Assembly: GCA_032158295.1 (NCBI GenBank)
Contig: CM063254.1
Span: 6,292,326 to 6,356,325, forward strand
Source: Pycnopodia helianthoides
Lineage: Eukaryota > Echinodermata > Asteroidea > Forcipulatida > Asteriidae
DNA length: 64,000 nucleotides
Reading direction: 5' to 3'
In this document: positions 27,701 through 36,666 of the stretch, in pieces
Numbering within the stretch: the first letter of the stretch is position 1
Layout: each line of letters starts with the position of its first letter
Notes under the pieces: generated by a model
What the model saw: the letters and a program-made list of their open reading frames with translations, nothing else
Told to the model about the DNA's origin: nothing
Databases searched by the model: none
Translations under genes and position numbers: made by a program

Positions 27701-29507
27701 TGGAGATTTTATGCAATGAAGAGTTACTAGGCAAGGATCACACTTTAAAATTTGTATGCGTCACAAGATGGAGAACAAAGGTAGGTTCAAGCAGAAATTT
27801 TTTTCGTAACAATTATCTGCTAAGCAAAAAATAAGTGAGAAACCAGTTGCAAGTTGTGTGTGTGACATTGTATTTTGGCTGATGATTGTTTTTTCTGGTA
27901 ACACAAGGTAAAGTTGAGACCTGGGCCCAATTTCATAGAGCTGCTTAAGCACAAAAAGTAGCTAAGCTCGACAAAATTATGCTTACAGAATAAGGTTACC
28001 AGCCAAACTATTTGCTAATTGGTAAACGGCCAATGTAGTTGGGCCCTGCTAACGTCACAAATTTGCTTAGACAAGATACATCATACTTAACAGAAACATG
28101 ACACCAAAGCAAAATTTTACAGTGCTTAGCAAATTTGTGTTCTTAACAGCTCCTTGCTTTGTTGTCCCATTAAGCAATTACCATATATCTGTTGAGATGG
28201 AAGTGCCCTTTTTTCAAGAAAAAAAGGCCCAGCCCCTTAATAAAAAAAACCTGAAATTAATTTCAGGACTTGCTGCAGTTCTGGTTCAGCCAAATCAAAA
28301 CTGAAGATCAGTCACTGTCATGTTTTTTTTTTCCTGCTCAAGACGGAGTTTGCCTGCGGCGGTTGGCAGGCTGTAGTGCAAAGTGTCAGTGACTATGTAG
28401 ATCATATTGCTCATCATGCGGGAATATCAGCTTACTTAGTTATTCCCCTTAATAGTGTCTCATCTAGCGAGCCAGCCAGACGGCCATTGGACAGCCTGGG
28501 AAGGATTTCGGACGGCTTTGGACGGCCTCGGGCCAGTTCAACAGACCAATTGCTGGCCGAATGCTAGACAAATGTCACCTGCCTAGCTAAATTTAGCCAG
28601 ATTAATCAACATGAAAACGAGACAAACTGTCCGACTTTGACCATTTTAATTCTGCTTGCTAACAGAAAAAAAAAAAGTAAATAATAATTTTTAAAGCACT
28701 CACTTTAAGGACACTATGTTACAGCATTTGACCATATACTCCAATTGATTTTAAGCTTAAAGGGTGTGCACAAAATCGTAAAATAACAATTTTGTGCTAA
28801 CTAATACATGTATGATGGTATAAAGATGGTCATAGTGGAAACCTCCCTTTAAATGTTTTTGCTTGGAATGCATTTTTTTTTTTTTTTTTTAAATGACTAA
28901 AACAACAGTTTTGATCTCGCAATCCAATGCCGATTGCAAACAGTGAAAACATACAGTAGGGTTTTTTCACCATTTGCTTGTCACTGCGATGACCAGTTGA
29001 GCTGTAAACTTTCACAGGTTTGGTATTTAACGTATATGTGGGGTCACATAAAGTCCAGATACTGGTCTTTGACTGTTACCAATGTTGTTTGCGAGCCTAA
29101 AGCAGTTTGGTGCACCAGCAGTTTGTCGGCACAGTGCTGTATAAGGTTGTTAGTTGCAATTTCATAATCCGCAATGATCAAAAGTGCGTAATAAATCAAA
29201 ATCCACAAGTAAATGTTATTCTTAGAAAATAACAATTTTTCTTTGCGCCATACAATTACTTTAGATACCACACTCTTGATTAAACTCCAATTACCAGGAG
29301 CTCCAAAACATGCAAAACCAGTTTTTATGAAATCCATACGAACGCACTAAGCGACCTCATAATCCTGAGCCGATGAGTTTAACTTTTCGTAGATTTCTGA
29401 CTTATTTGAAGAGGGTTAGTTTCTGATTTCAGTTTCTTTCTCTTTCTTGTCTTTGAATGCAGCAATATCCTCTGATGTTGGAGTACAGACCAAGCATAAC
29501 GCTATGA
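7117..29507 (+). CDS. PCGF3: Polycomb group RING finger protein, PCGF3/5 type (5' partial, six exons)
   Basis: Exons 7117-7213, 11130-11185, 12742-12807, 26813-27015, 27700-27780 and 29463-29507 join in frame through GT-AG introns with matching phases. The protein reads from the second zinc-binding half of a RING finger (CKSCLVKFLEENNTCPVC) through the PCGF helix (FDRTMQDIVYKLVPNL), a short charged linker, the HRSDEQVKICLEC signature and a RAWUL ubiquitin-like domain ending EYRPSITL-stop. In known family members the RING pairs with RING1A/B to form the E3 that monoubiquitinates histone H2A in variant PRC1 complexes (PRC1.3/1.5), and RAWUL binds partners such as BCOR or AUTS2. The RING residues look closer to PCGF3 than PCGF5, but a single invertebrate gene would be ancestral to both. 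The start codon and first RING half were not found between 1 and 7116. The linker is shorter than in vertebrate PCGF3. No internal stop or frame break was seen. Confidence 0.93.
7231..7265. repeat. (AAT)n microsatellite
   Basis: About 11 uninterrupted AAT/ATA units, 17 bases after the donor of the PCGF RING exon, leading into a dispersed repeat (AAAGCGCC, GGCAGATCATTCCAGAGCTT) that runs to about 7605. Confidence 0.8.
7609..8086. mobile_element. Element with TTAGGGTTG / CAACCCTAA ends
   Basis: Left TTTTAGGGTTGGGACAG, right GATGTACAACCCTAA; interior has ACCGGTTAACCG. The ends resemble hAT-type MITEs, but no 8-bp target duplication was confirmed. Confidence 0.45.
8120..8320. mobile_element. GGGCCCAATTTCAT element
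   Basis: Ends GGCCCAATTACATAGAGCTG and AGCTCTATGAAATTGGGCCC; interior GGTAACCTTATTCTGGTAAG. Reverse orientation relative to 42607-42814. Confidence 0.78.
9133..9370 (+). mobile_element. tRNA-derived SINE (GGTTCGAACC type)
   Basis: The B-box-like GGTTCGAACCCCGCT is followed by the body CATGTGGATTGCGTTTTCA, TTTTCCGCCCACGTCTAAAA. Same family at 59646-59870 and, reversed, at 12395-12560. Confidence 0.6.
11130..11185 (+). CDS. PCGF3: PCGF exon B: post-RING helix
   Basis: Acceptor CCTCCTTTGCAG. It encodes FDRTMQDIVYKLVPNLHQ, nearly identical to the invariant DRTMQDIVYKLVP segment of PCGF3-type proteins. Phase 2 in and phase 1 out at A before GTAAGT. Confidence 0.95.
11938..12268. mobile_element. 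TTAA-flanked MITE, AGGCACTGGACAC subfamily
   Basis: 331 bp; ends AGGCACTGGACAC and GTGTCCAGTGTCT with TTAA outside (11934-11937 and 12269-12272). Interior AGAAACGGCTCCCTCTGAAG and CACAACTTCGACGACCAATT. I recall this family as very abundant in sea-star genomes, which underlies the organism guess. Confidence 0.82.
12395..12560 (-). mobile_element. tRNA-derived SINE, minus, with a G16 run
   Basis: Reversed body TTTTCAGTCCCTACCTGA and AGGAGCCTTGCATTTCGATT. The tRNA-like B-box region is replaced by a 16-base C run (on the SINE strand). Confidence 0.55.
12742..12807 (+). CDS. PCGF3: PCGF exon C: basic/acidic linker
   Basis: Acceptor CCCCCAAAG. It encodes EKRKEKLFYESFGKK and then a glutamate/lysine-rich stretch, matching the region where PCGF3 has a KQREFY-like helix. 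The donor is GTAAGT at 12808, and a 43-bp minisatellite starts within a few bases of it. Confidence 0.85.
12815..13190. repeat. 43-bp minisatellite at a PCGF 5' splice site
   Basis: Eight to nine units of AGTTGGAATACAAGGCGGAG plus TCATATCAATTGGAAAATGC-type sequence, starting about 8 bases past the exon C donor. An open frame of 147 codons across it is a by-product (43 is not a multiple of 3). Confidence 0.9.
13228..13261. repeat. (GGCTGT)n microsatellite
   Basis: Five to six GGCTGT units straight after the decayed edge of the 43-bp minisatellite. Confidence 0.85.
13323..13710. mobile_element. Foldback element
   Basis: GTCTCTTTCACCGCATTTAC at the left against TAGTGTAAACAGGGTCTC at the right; inner arms AGATCAAGATCTGG and GATCCGGGTCTAGATC. 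In the 14-kb PCGF intron. Confidence 0.55.
13864..13894. repeat. (CA)n microsatellite
   Basis: Fifteen uninterrupted CA units. Confidence 0.95.
16125..16295 (+). mobile_element. tRNA-derived SINE (CTCTAGAATGGCGAAGGTCG type)
   Basis: TTGGTAAGACACCTGCTCTA, GTCGTGGGTTCGAATCCCCA, then body TTCTCACAGAACTCAGGGAA and CACATCGGTGAAAGGGTAAA. A pseudo-tRNA head, not a functional tRNA. Confidence 0.7.
16850..17290. repeat. Dispersed repeat with TGTCTGATGCAG..TTCAATATTGGTCAT ends
   Basis: GATGCAGATTCAATATTGGT at 16858 and GATGCAGTTTCAATATTGGT at 17267 bracket it as direct repeats. The centre (GACAATAGTTCATTTTTAGT) recurs at 25023-25045, part of a relative at 24870-25090. Confidence 0.45.
18302..18500. 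repeat. GGGCCC-type element, degenerate
   Basis: Shares GAGCTGCTTAAGCACAAAA, CAGAATAAGGTAACCAGCC and TTTTTCTGCTCAAGCA with the family; the outer ends are worn. Confidence 0.55.
20725..21050. mobile_element. TAAGGC-ended palindromic element, copy 1
   Basis: Arms TAAGGCCAAATAAA with ATGTTTAGCGTCC mirrored by GGACGCTAAACATG and TTATTTTGCCTTA. Interior CCCGCTTCCTTTTTAGAGGC and GGTAACCATCTTGAAAAAT shared with 62458-62774. Confidence 0.75.
21579..21710. repeat. Compound microsatellite (CA)n-(TCA)n ... (TC)n
   Basis: CA units to 21600, four TCA units to 21612, and eleven TC units at 21688-21710. Confidence 0.9.
22431..22710. mobile_element. TTAA-flanked MITE, CACTTTGACTGCCG ends
   Basis: 280 bp; left CACTTTGACTGCCG, right CGGCAGTCAACGAG, TTAA outside (22427-22430 and 22711-22714). 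The interior contains ACGAGTATACTCGT. Confidence 0.72.
23535..24090. repeat. Palindromic hammerhead-like repeat interrupted by a MITE
   Basis: TGGTTCTGAGAAGAACTGG at the left mirrors TTCTCTTCAGAACCAC at the right. On the minus strand CTGAAGA (23593-23587), a GATCA/TGATC hairpin and GAAAC (23567-23563). The subfamily-1 MITE splits it at TTAA. Confidence 0.55.
23642..24025. mobile_element. TTAA-flanked MITE, subfamily 1, copy 2 (nested)
   Basis: 384 bp, same perfect ends, TTAA at 23638-23641 and 24026-24029. It has landed inside another repeat: the flanks GTCGAGTTG and CCACGGGTTCTCTTCAG would read continuously around one TTAA. Confidence 0.88.
24555..24700 (+). mobile_element. SINE-like tRNA-derived fragment
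   Basis: GGTCTCAGGTTCAAATCCCG and ACACCTGTGGAATTATCTCT echo the head and body of 16125-16295, strongly diverged. Confidence 0.4.
25690..26050. repeat. AT-rich low-complexity tract
   Basis: TTTATTTATTTATTTA followed by AAAATA/ATAAAA-rich sequence. Similar AT-rich stretches with (GAATT)n at 10745-10920 suggest minus-strand 3' ends of non-LTR elements, but no coding remnant is visible. Confidence 0.4.
26813..27015 (+). CDS. PCGF3: PCGF exon D: HRSDEQ motif and first half of RAWUL
   Basis: It begins in phase with exon C (G plus AA = Glu) and encodes an acidic run, then CHRSDEQVKICLECN, then RKKFIRISAQATINHIRKFV and AKKLKLECFQQ. This is the most diagnostic PCGF3/5 block outside the RING. The donor GTAAAA is weaker than its neighbours. 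Confidence 0.95.
27088..27305 (-). repeat. CCCTC-family core monomers, minus orientation
   Basis: Two monomers related to 61875-62320 read on the minus strand (ATGATACCATGTGGTTAATG and ATTCAATATCATCCACTCTG when reversed). In the PCGF intron just after exon D. Confidence 0.5.
27700..27780 (+). CDS. PCGF3: PCGF exon E: RAWUL core
   Basis: Phase 0 on both sides. It encodes VEILCNEELLGKDHTLKFV and CVTRWRTK. The LCNEELLGKDHTLKFV strand-turn is a hallmark of the PCGF RAWUL fold. Confidence 0.95.
27790..28170. repeat. Cluster of two or three GGGCCCAATTTCAT elements
   Basis: An intact left end GGGCCCAATTTCATAGAGCT at 27923 is flanked by reverse fragments on both sides. It lies directly behind PCGF exon E (27780), so the donor borders the repeat. 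Confidence 0.6.
28709..29100. mobile_element. TTAA-flanked MITE, worn copy
   Basis: TTAA at 28705-28708, interior blocks GATGGTCATAGTGGAAAC, CACTGCGATGACCAGTTGAG and ACTGGTCTTTGACTGTTACC, right end decayed. In the last PCGF intron. Confidence 0.6.
29463..29507 (+). CDS. PCGF3: PCGF terminal coding exon
   Basis: The acceptor AG at 29461-29462 opens QYPLMLEYRPSITL followed by TGA at 29505-29507. The YRP near the C-terminus matches the family's last RAWUL strand. Confidence 0.92.
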   Translation, partial: QYPLMLEYRPSITL

Positions 29508-30322
29508 CGGTAGCCCCGGGGCCCTGCTGCCATTGCACTGCCCGTCACGTCAACACACGTCAACCACAAACAAGACAACTTTAACAACGCCACTTTTTTT
29601 GTACAGATAGAGACTATTTTATATATTTTGTGCAGTTTTTTGGGGACGCGGTCACTGTTTGTATATTGAGTACCCAGTGCGGCACCTTTTTTAAAAAACT
29701 ACAAGGAACACGATTGTGACCTCTGACCTCCCCCCACCCTCGAGACCTAGGGTCGTCATATTCTTATAACGCCTGACAGGATCAACATGTGTCGCCTTTG
29801 AATGCCTTTTGGATGTAAATCAACTGCAAGGAAACAAAGTTTGGAGGACAAGGTATCTTTTGGATGTGAAGTGATGACACAAACTCCACATCGTACACAA
29901 CAAAAGGCAATGACCTTTGACCTTATTGAAACTACATTGAAATCCTCCCATGCCAAGACAGAGATGGATGTTAAAAGCTAGGATCTTGCGAGCCATGAGA
30001 ATAGCACAATCTTTATTCGATAGTGAGTTGCTGATGTTTAATTGGAAGATGAAGAGGAATTTTTGAAGCAAGAAACCCCCAATGAATTCGCATCCTCGTT
30101 GAATTAATTTGACTGGGCAAGTCTCGTAACTATTCCAACATTGAGGTGTTTCCTTCACAGTTTAAGGCAATGTACGTGGAAACCCCAAGGTTCCCCCAAA
30201 ACGTTTGAAATACTCACGCTACTTCATTCTTAAATCTAAGCGGACATCATTGTCATTTTTGGATAGTCGTTTTATGTTCAGGTGGATTTTGTAAGACAGC
30301 ACTGCACCTTTCCTTCCTCCTC

Positions 30323-30328
30323 AATAAA
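30323..30328 (+). terminator. Candidate PCGF polyadenylation signal (proximal)
   Basis: AATAAA 816 bases after the PCGF stop, followed within 30 bases by a GT-rich stretch. A second AATAAA at 32023-32028 and a third at 36984-36989 are alternatives. Confidence 0.3.
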
Positions 30329-30879
30329 CTTGAAACAAGCTGTACCGTGCTCCGTCAAGTTCAGCTTTGTCCTCAGCCTCAAGACCTGACGTTCTGCATC
30401 TCAGCTTGCGAAAGATGCTGCGCAGATACCAGCCTGATAGTCAGTACAGTTTTTACATGACTCTTTGTTGGTATCGCGGGAGTCATGTTTGTGTACCACC
30501 TCCTACCTCGCGACCAGCGTGTGATTGCAACATCCACTCGCCCATGGAATTGGGAATTTCTGCGCGGCAAGTCACCAAGATGTTTGGTGGGCGTTTCACC
30601 TTTCAGTCGTCTTTGCGAAGCAGCCTGGTTGGGAATCGAACGGAGCCACTAAGTAATTACGTTTGAATTGGAAAGTTGAATGTTCAACGAGTTGAATGTG
30701 GACAGGAGACCATGTTGGCTGGTCGAGGAGAGAGAAGTGACAACATCAGAATGTTCTTGTTGACTGCAATGTACATGTACATGTACATTTTGTGGTAGAG
30801 TCTTTGTGAAACGAACTATCGGAGTTTACAAAACTAAACTAGAAGTGTGTATTAAGGAAGATACAGCATCGGTTACAAC

Positions 30880-31030
30880 CTGGGACTGGTTTTCAAAGAG
30901 CTATTGAAGCAGACAGAAGTGCTTTACAATTTTTCGGCTAAGCAAAAATTGAGCAGAATACCAGTCATAGATGGTGCGTGTGACATGGTGTTTTGGCTAG
31001 TGAACATTGTATAAAAGTGCATTTGGTGCT
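30880..31030. repeat. GGGCCC-type element, fragment
   Basis: Contains TCAAAGAGCTATTGAAGCA, CGGCTAAGCAAAAATTGAGC and ACCAGTCATAGATGGTG, all family blocks, without clear ends. Confidence 0.5.
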
Positions 31031-31048
31031 GAAACCATGTCATAGAAA

Positions 31049-31339
31049 AAGGCTGTGTACAACATTGGTAAGATAAGAATAAAAATGTTCACAGTTTTGC
31101 ACTTTCAAGGTAAAAAGAGTAACTTACTTGGTGAAAAAGATGGTCATGGTGGAAAACTTCCCTTGAAATGTTATCGCCTGAAATGTTAAAATTCTTTTGA
31201 TTTTTGCGAGAACAAAACTCAGATGTTCTAAAACAGTGAAAACAGATTAAGGTTTGTTCTCACTATTTTCTCAAGACTCCATTGATTGGGTGAGCCTAAA
31301 TTTTAACAGGTTTGGTATTACCAATGTTGGACATGTGCT
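31049..31339. mobile_element. TTAA-flanked MITE, subfamily 2, left end worn
   Basis: Begins GGCTGTGTACAACATTGGTA and ends CCAATGTTGGACATGTGCT before TTAA. The left TTAA is lost. Interior matches 58502-58839 (GATGGTCATGGTGGAAAACT). Confidence 0.7.
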
Positions 31340-32022
31340 TTAAATTTAAAAAAAAACTTGTTCAGCTCTTGTGACAAACCATCCCATGTTGGTTTTAAAT
31401 GTAAAGTAGATATTTTATCTTCCTCGAAAGGCGGTTGTGACGTTTAAATTAAACAGCTCTTTGAAAATTGTAATAGTGGGTTACATGCCACACAGATCAT
31501 GATCAGAGGGACATGTGCAGGAATTGTGCATATTTTGTATATTGAAATTACTGTGTTGATAGACAGATATAATATATAGTAATTTATATATTGTACAAAA
31601 GAGAAAGAATTGGATAAGATTGAGGGGGGTTAAAGATACATTCTCCCGTTTGGGATATACTCTTTACCCTGATTGACACTTAACCCCCAGATGAGGGTAG
31701 TGATGGACTCGTTATTGGGGTAACATTGACATCTGCTGCTGTACTACTGTTATCATATGTTGTCATATGTTTGTTGCATGGAGCTATATATATTGACTAC
31801 AGTGCTAATTTTCCCTGCATTTTTTCGGCTGTTACACGGCTAGGGGCATTTATTTTCTGTGTATTGTAGAATCTTATAAATAGACTGTGTGAGTTCACCT
31901 CGAGAACGTACGAGCTTTCGCGAGAATCTGGACTTCCGGCACCTCGAATGCAGAATTGCAGCTACAGCGTGTATTGTGGCTTTGGGGGGCTTTTTTTTTG
32001 AGAACTTGTATTGTGAAGTTTT

Positions 32023-32028
32023 AATAAA
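32023..32028 (+). terminator. Candidate PCGF polyadenylation signal (distal)
   Basis: AATAAA in TTTTAATAAATGTC, about 2.5 kb after the stop codon. Immediately beyond it repeats resume (32229 on), which would suit a 3' untranslated region ending here. Confidence 0.3.
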
Positions 32029-32228
32029 TGTCATCCATTGAATACTCGAGCAAGCTGCTACATTTAGTAGTAGTTTGAAAAAAGCGATATGTCAAAAATA
32101 GAAATTACACAATTCCGCATTAATTCCCCATAGCTGATGGTTTAGAGGTGCCCAGAAGCTCTAAGATGACATTATCGTCGCGAGACTTACGCAGTCTGTT
32201 GAACATATTCTTCAGTATAATTGTACTG

Positions 32229-32648
32229 AAAGGTAGGGTCAACGTAATGCTTATTTATAGCCAAAATTATAAAGAAAAATACAATAAAAGTCAACTGTGA
32301 AAGTTTCAGCTGAATACAGTGTGTACTTGCTGAGAAAAACAGCAAAAACTGTCAAGGTATTTTCACATGAACATCGAATCCATCCACGTTTAGCGAAGTG
32401 ACAGCAGATATCAACTGCATCTCTGTCCGCAGCATTCGTGAATGGATACCAAACCTCAGAAATTGAGAAATGATTCATGCATGAATCGTCTCCAATTCAA
32501 ATGTTTTTTATTGATTTCTAATCAACGTGGGCATTTCAGACGAAATAATTTTGGAGAAATGCTTACTACCATTACCATCTTTAAGCTTTCGGATAGAAAT
32601 TACAAAATAAAAAATTCAGAGTCATTACCAAACGACGACCCTACCTTT
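32229..32648. mobile_element. 420-bp MITE with AAAGGTAGGGTC ends
   Basis: Perfect 12-bp inverted ends AAAGGTAGGGTC / GACCCTACCTTT. The right third (GGGCATTTCAGAC, ATTACCATCTTT) recurs at 63290-63435. Confidence 0.75.
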
Positions 32649-32660
32649 AAGTTTCAACCA

Positions 32661-32885
32661 AGGGCCTTTACGGAAGCATTAAAGGGACATTGAGAAAAGT
32701 AAAATAAAGTTACAATTATGGCTTATATCTCATAATTATGATTCAGCAGAAGTCATATTTGTGAGATATGTAAGTACATAGAGTAATATTTATGACTTGT
32801 ACTAAGTCATTATTGTGAGATGTAAGTCATAATTATGACTTTGATTTTCTTTCTTCTCAATGTCCCTTTAAGGCTTCCGTAGCCC
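32661..32885. mobile_element. MITE with TACGGAAGC ends
   Basis: TACGGAAGCATTAAAGGGAC with ATTGAGAA mirrored by TTCTCAATGTCCCTTTAAGG and CTTCCGTA; repeated AAGTCATAATTATGACTT-type interior. Directly follows 32229-32648. Confidence 0.75.
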
Positions 32886-34492
32886 TCGTGTCTGCGCCTA
32901 GGAGGCTTTAGAATATGGATGTGGTATCAAGATTCAGCACTGTAGTCAACATATATGTAGCTCTATGGCTTCTACTGGTAGTGACTTCATCATTGGCACT
33001 CGGTGAGGTGTCTACACGTATGTGAAAAGCACATGAATCTACTTCTTGTTGTGGTGGGTTTGTGGAAGAATTAAGCAGAAGGGTGAAATTTCGAAATTAG
33101 AATATCACATGAAGTCTTACGGCATGGTGATTGGCTCGGCGTTTCTGAACGAAGAAATGCTGTTTATCAATGCATGGATTTACGAAGGATACCAGTGCAA
33201 CTGGTAACCGGGCTGATACTCTGTCCAACGAAGTTATTTTCCAGCAATCATGAACATTTGAACAGGGTTTGAGCAAAGTCCCCCCATTCCTCAGCACAAA
33301 TCCCTATAGTTGTTGACCTTTTTTAATCTTTGATAATAGTGAGTTGATACTCCCCAAATTATTAAAACCTATTTTTTAAGGACAACTATTCTTATAATAA
33401 AATCATGTATCACTTTACCCTGTTGTTAAGGTCTAACATAGGCGCTTTGTATTCCATATTTTGTAGGATCACATTGCATGAGAGCTTTGATATGCATTAA
33501 TAGTTTAAACCCATTGGCATGTTTACTTGAGGAGAAAAAAACCAGAGGGTGAATAATCCAAAATGGCAATCAGATGGCATCATATCGGGGCTTACCCTTA
33601 TCATTTTCAGTGACTGGTCCAGTAGGAGGACCAGTTAGTGTTACCTCACTAGTCCAACAGTGTTTTTTTTCTTCTTTGGCCCATACATGTATTTCATGTT
33701 AACCAGGGATGCTTTTTAACACTGAACTAGACAATAGGGGCAACTAGGAGATCATTTTGACTGGTCCTGAGGTGTTCTAAGTAGCGTTTGGGCAGTATAG
33801 ACCACTGTACAGGGAGAACGCTGCATAGTTGAGATTTCTGTTATCATCAATTACTAATTACTGTTGCACAGTGGTGTGGCTAGGGTTCGTGGTGCTTGGG
33901 CGGGGGGAGGGGCAAGGTTTGTGGAGGATACCCCTTCACTCACTTTGCCTTTGAAAATCTTAGCATGATTTCAAGATAAATGGTAATAACCGTAAGCTTT
34001 ACATACTATTGGTCACAGTCTCAAGTGCTACTTCACTTCAAGCTGGATTTCAGCCTCGGAAGAAAATACAATAATGTAAAAATCTTGGTTGAGGCAAGGC
34101 CTTGGGCACGTTACCCACCCCCCCCCCTCCCCCTGTCCCTTGCAACACCACTTCTGTCATGCCACTTTTGGGATCAAAATCACAGGTTGAATGCACTGTC
34201 AGCACCCAAGTAACAGAGGTATTTGATACCACCTACGTGCACCATACTATTGACCTCTCAAAAATAGTGGAATTGGTCGCATTGTGGCCCGTGTGCATGG
34301 GGTGTGTATTCAGAATTGTGCTTCACATTAAGGCTCCAACAATGAATGGAAATATCCAAATGAAATTTTGGAATAATTTTTTTTATTGTGCACTATGTAT
34401 TTTTTAGAATGTGACGGCTCGATGAAATTTTTTTCACATAATGATTCCATGGTTGGTGAGATGTTTATTAAAAAAAATGTAAAAGACATAAC

Positions 34493-34648
34493 CCGGGCTC
34501 GATTTCACAAAGAGCTGAGATTGATCTCGAGTGCAAATCAATCTTCACTGCTAAAGCAAAGTGTGATGTCACAACACAAATCACTATGGTCATACTGACA
34601 AGTCATTTTAAGATGAATCTTAATGCTTTGTGAATCAAGCCTTGGGGA
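34493..34648. mobile_element. GGGCTCGATTTCACAAAG element, copy 1
   Basis: Left GGGCTCGATTTCACAAAGAG, right CTTTGTGAATCAAGCC. Shares GTGTGATGTCACAA and AAGATGAATCTT with 57934-58089. Confidence 0.65.
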
Positions 34649-36132
34649 CTTGGGCCTTTGTAAGAGGAGCATCTCATATTATTTATTAAAAAAATTAATT
34701 AATCATGGATGCATCAAATTAACTTTAAAAACCCAAGGGACACTTTTCAGGATTCTTGTAAATTTTCTACATTGCATGATGGTACATAGGCCTCTTTCAA
34801 ACTAGATGAATTTCCCCCGTGAAATTGCCAAGAAAGTTCAGTTGACCTTTACACACTTATTAGATACCTAATTCGGACAGACTCCCTGAAAAAAAATAGT
34901 TTCCTCTGCTTTTGGAGTAGAGTTTGGCAATGTGACCTCGTGGTCAGCATACTGAATGTTCAATTTTTCCCAGAGAAGTTGCAGCAAGTTGTTAAAATGA
35001 ACATGGTGTTAAAATTCCCTGGGAATTGGCTCCGCAGTGTGAAAAGACCCTAATAGTGTAAAGATCCACTAAATCACAGGAGTTGTTGCAATCACCAATG
35101 CAATTATTCTCGTAAAAATTGTTTTGAATTGTGTGACTTTAAGTATGACTTTACGTGTCTGACCGTCTTGAAATTTGCGAGGGTAGATTTAGACGAATGG
35201 TACAAAATTGGTACAATATTTTAAATGTTTTCAATGAACTCTTTGAGCTTGAAAACCATTTTTTTTAAACAACAAGGTTTCACAAATTCTTTGTAGCTCG
35301 AAGTACATCTGGTTTTTTGTGTATATATATTTTTTATAGAAACAACAATGTGCCCTAAATTGTTAACGTTTTGAAACCTTTTTGAAATGCTTGAATAGTG
35401 GGGTATGTAGGGCAAACATGGTGAGAAATTGTGCTTTTGATGATACGAGCATGGAATTTGGCTCACTGTCTTGAGTTTTCAAGAAGAAAGATATTTGGCA
35501 TTAGGGCCATTACAGAATGCAGGTTTGTCCTTTTGAAAAGGATATAGGTAGAATACCAAGCAGTTTCAAGATTTTCAAAATGGCTGCCATTGCTTTTTAT
35601 TCTACTTTTATTTCTTTATTCTATTGTCCTTTTATCGAATATCTTTCTCATAACATACTCTGACTGTGTGCCAAGTTCTGTTTGTACTCATCAAAGACAC
35701 AATGCCATCACCTACCTGCCGTACCAGGTGAGGACAAAGAGGTCAGAGGCCTAAATGAACAAGGCTTTTGTAATTTCTCATTGTTTATTGGTAACAATTT
35801 TGTACCATTCCTTTCCTTTTTAAGACGGCCGGCCGAAGTCATCGTCATAGAAATGAGTAGTTGTGCTATAGTAAAAAAAAATTGCAATCATGTACTCTGT
35901 GCATTATCAATTTCCAATAATGCACAATTAAGTTTCCATATTGTTTAATTTATTTTCTTTTCTCTTTCCAGTGGCCTCAACCTCGTTTCGTATGATTGGA
36001 TCACATTTCAGTAATTTGATTCATCACAAATGTTTTATTAGTGTCGGTCAAGTGTGATCCAATTAGTGAACAAGAGTTTGTAGTCATCAGTTGAAGAGAT
36101 AATTTTGTGTTGCCCTCTTGTCAGCTCGTCAC

Positions 36133-36666
36133 CAGGGCTTATTTTCATGGCTCTGCTTTACTGCGAGTGAAAAGTCTGTATTTTTAAGCATATTTTACAG
36201 GTTAGCGAGGAACTTTGTCTGTGCGTGTGTCGAGTTTCTGAGCATTCTTAGCTTAACCCTTTAGAGACCATTGGTTTCTGTATAATCATCACCATACGCC
36301 CAGACATGATTTTATTGTTGATTTTTTGGGGGAAACATTTTTCTTGTAAAAAGTGTCTGAAAAAAAAAAATTGAAGAAAAAAAACAAACAGGAACTTGGT
36401 TTTGTTCTAGAAACAGAGATACTTCACATGGGAAACATTGGAAAATGTCAATGACCCTTACTTTGACCTTTTTTGGTCAAGTGGAAGTTGTCAGATCTTA
36501 CAGCCGTTTGCAGCCACTATGGGCATTTTGGCACTAAGCCCTTGCTGGCTGCTTGGTCTCTAAAGGGTTAATAGGCATAAAGAGCAGACATTTGATGTTA
36601 ATCCTGCAATGGGAGTCTGGTTACCGTTACCATGAGTGGTAAGCAGAGCCATGAAATTGGGCCTAA
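36133..36666. mobile_element. GGGCCC-type element split by a nested piggyBac-like MITE
   Basis: Left end AGGGCTTATTTTCATGGCTC and right end AGAGCCATGAAATTGGGCCT are mirror images, separated by the 311-bp insertion at 36257-36567. Confidence 0.7.
36257..36567. mobile_element. piggyBac-like MITE with TTAA duplication (nested)
   Basis: Perfect 14-bp inverted ends CCCTTTAGAGACCA / TGGTCTCTAAAGGG with TTAA on both sides (36253-36256 and 36568-36571). CCCTT ends plus TTAA are the piggyBac signature. Inserted into the GGGCCC-type element spanning 36133-36666. Confidence 0.82.
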
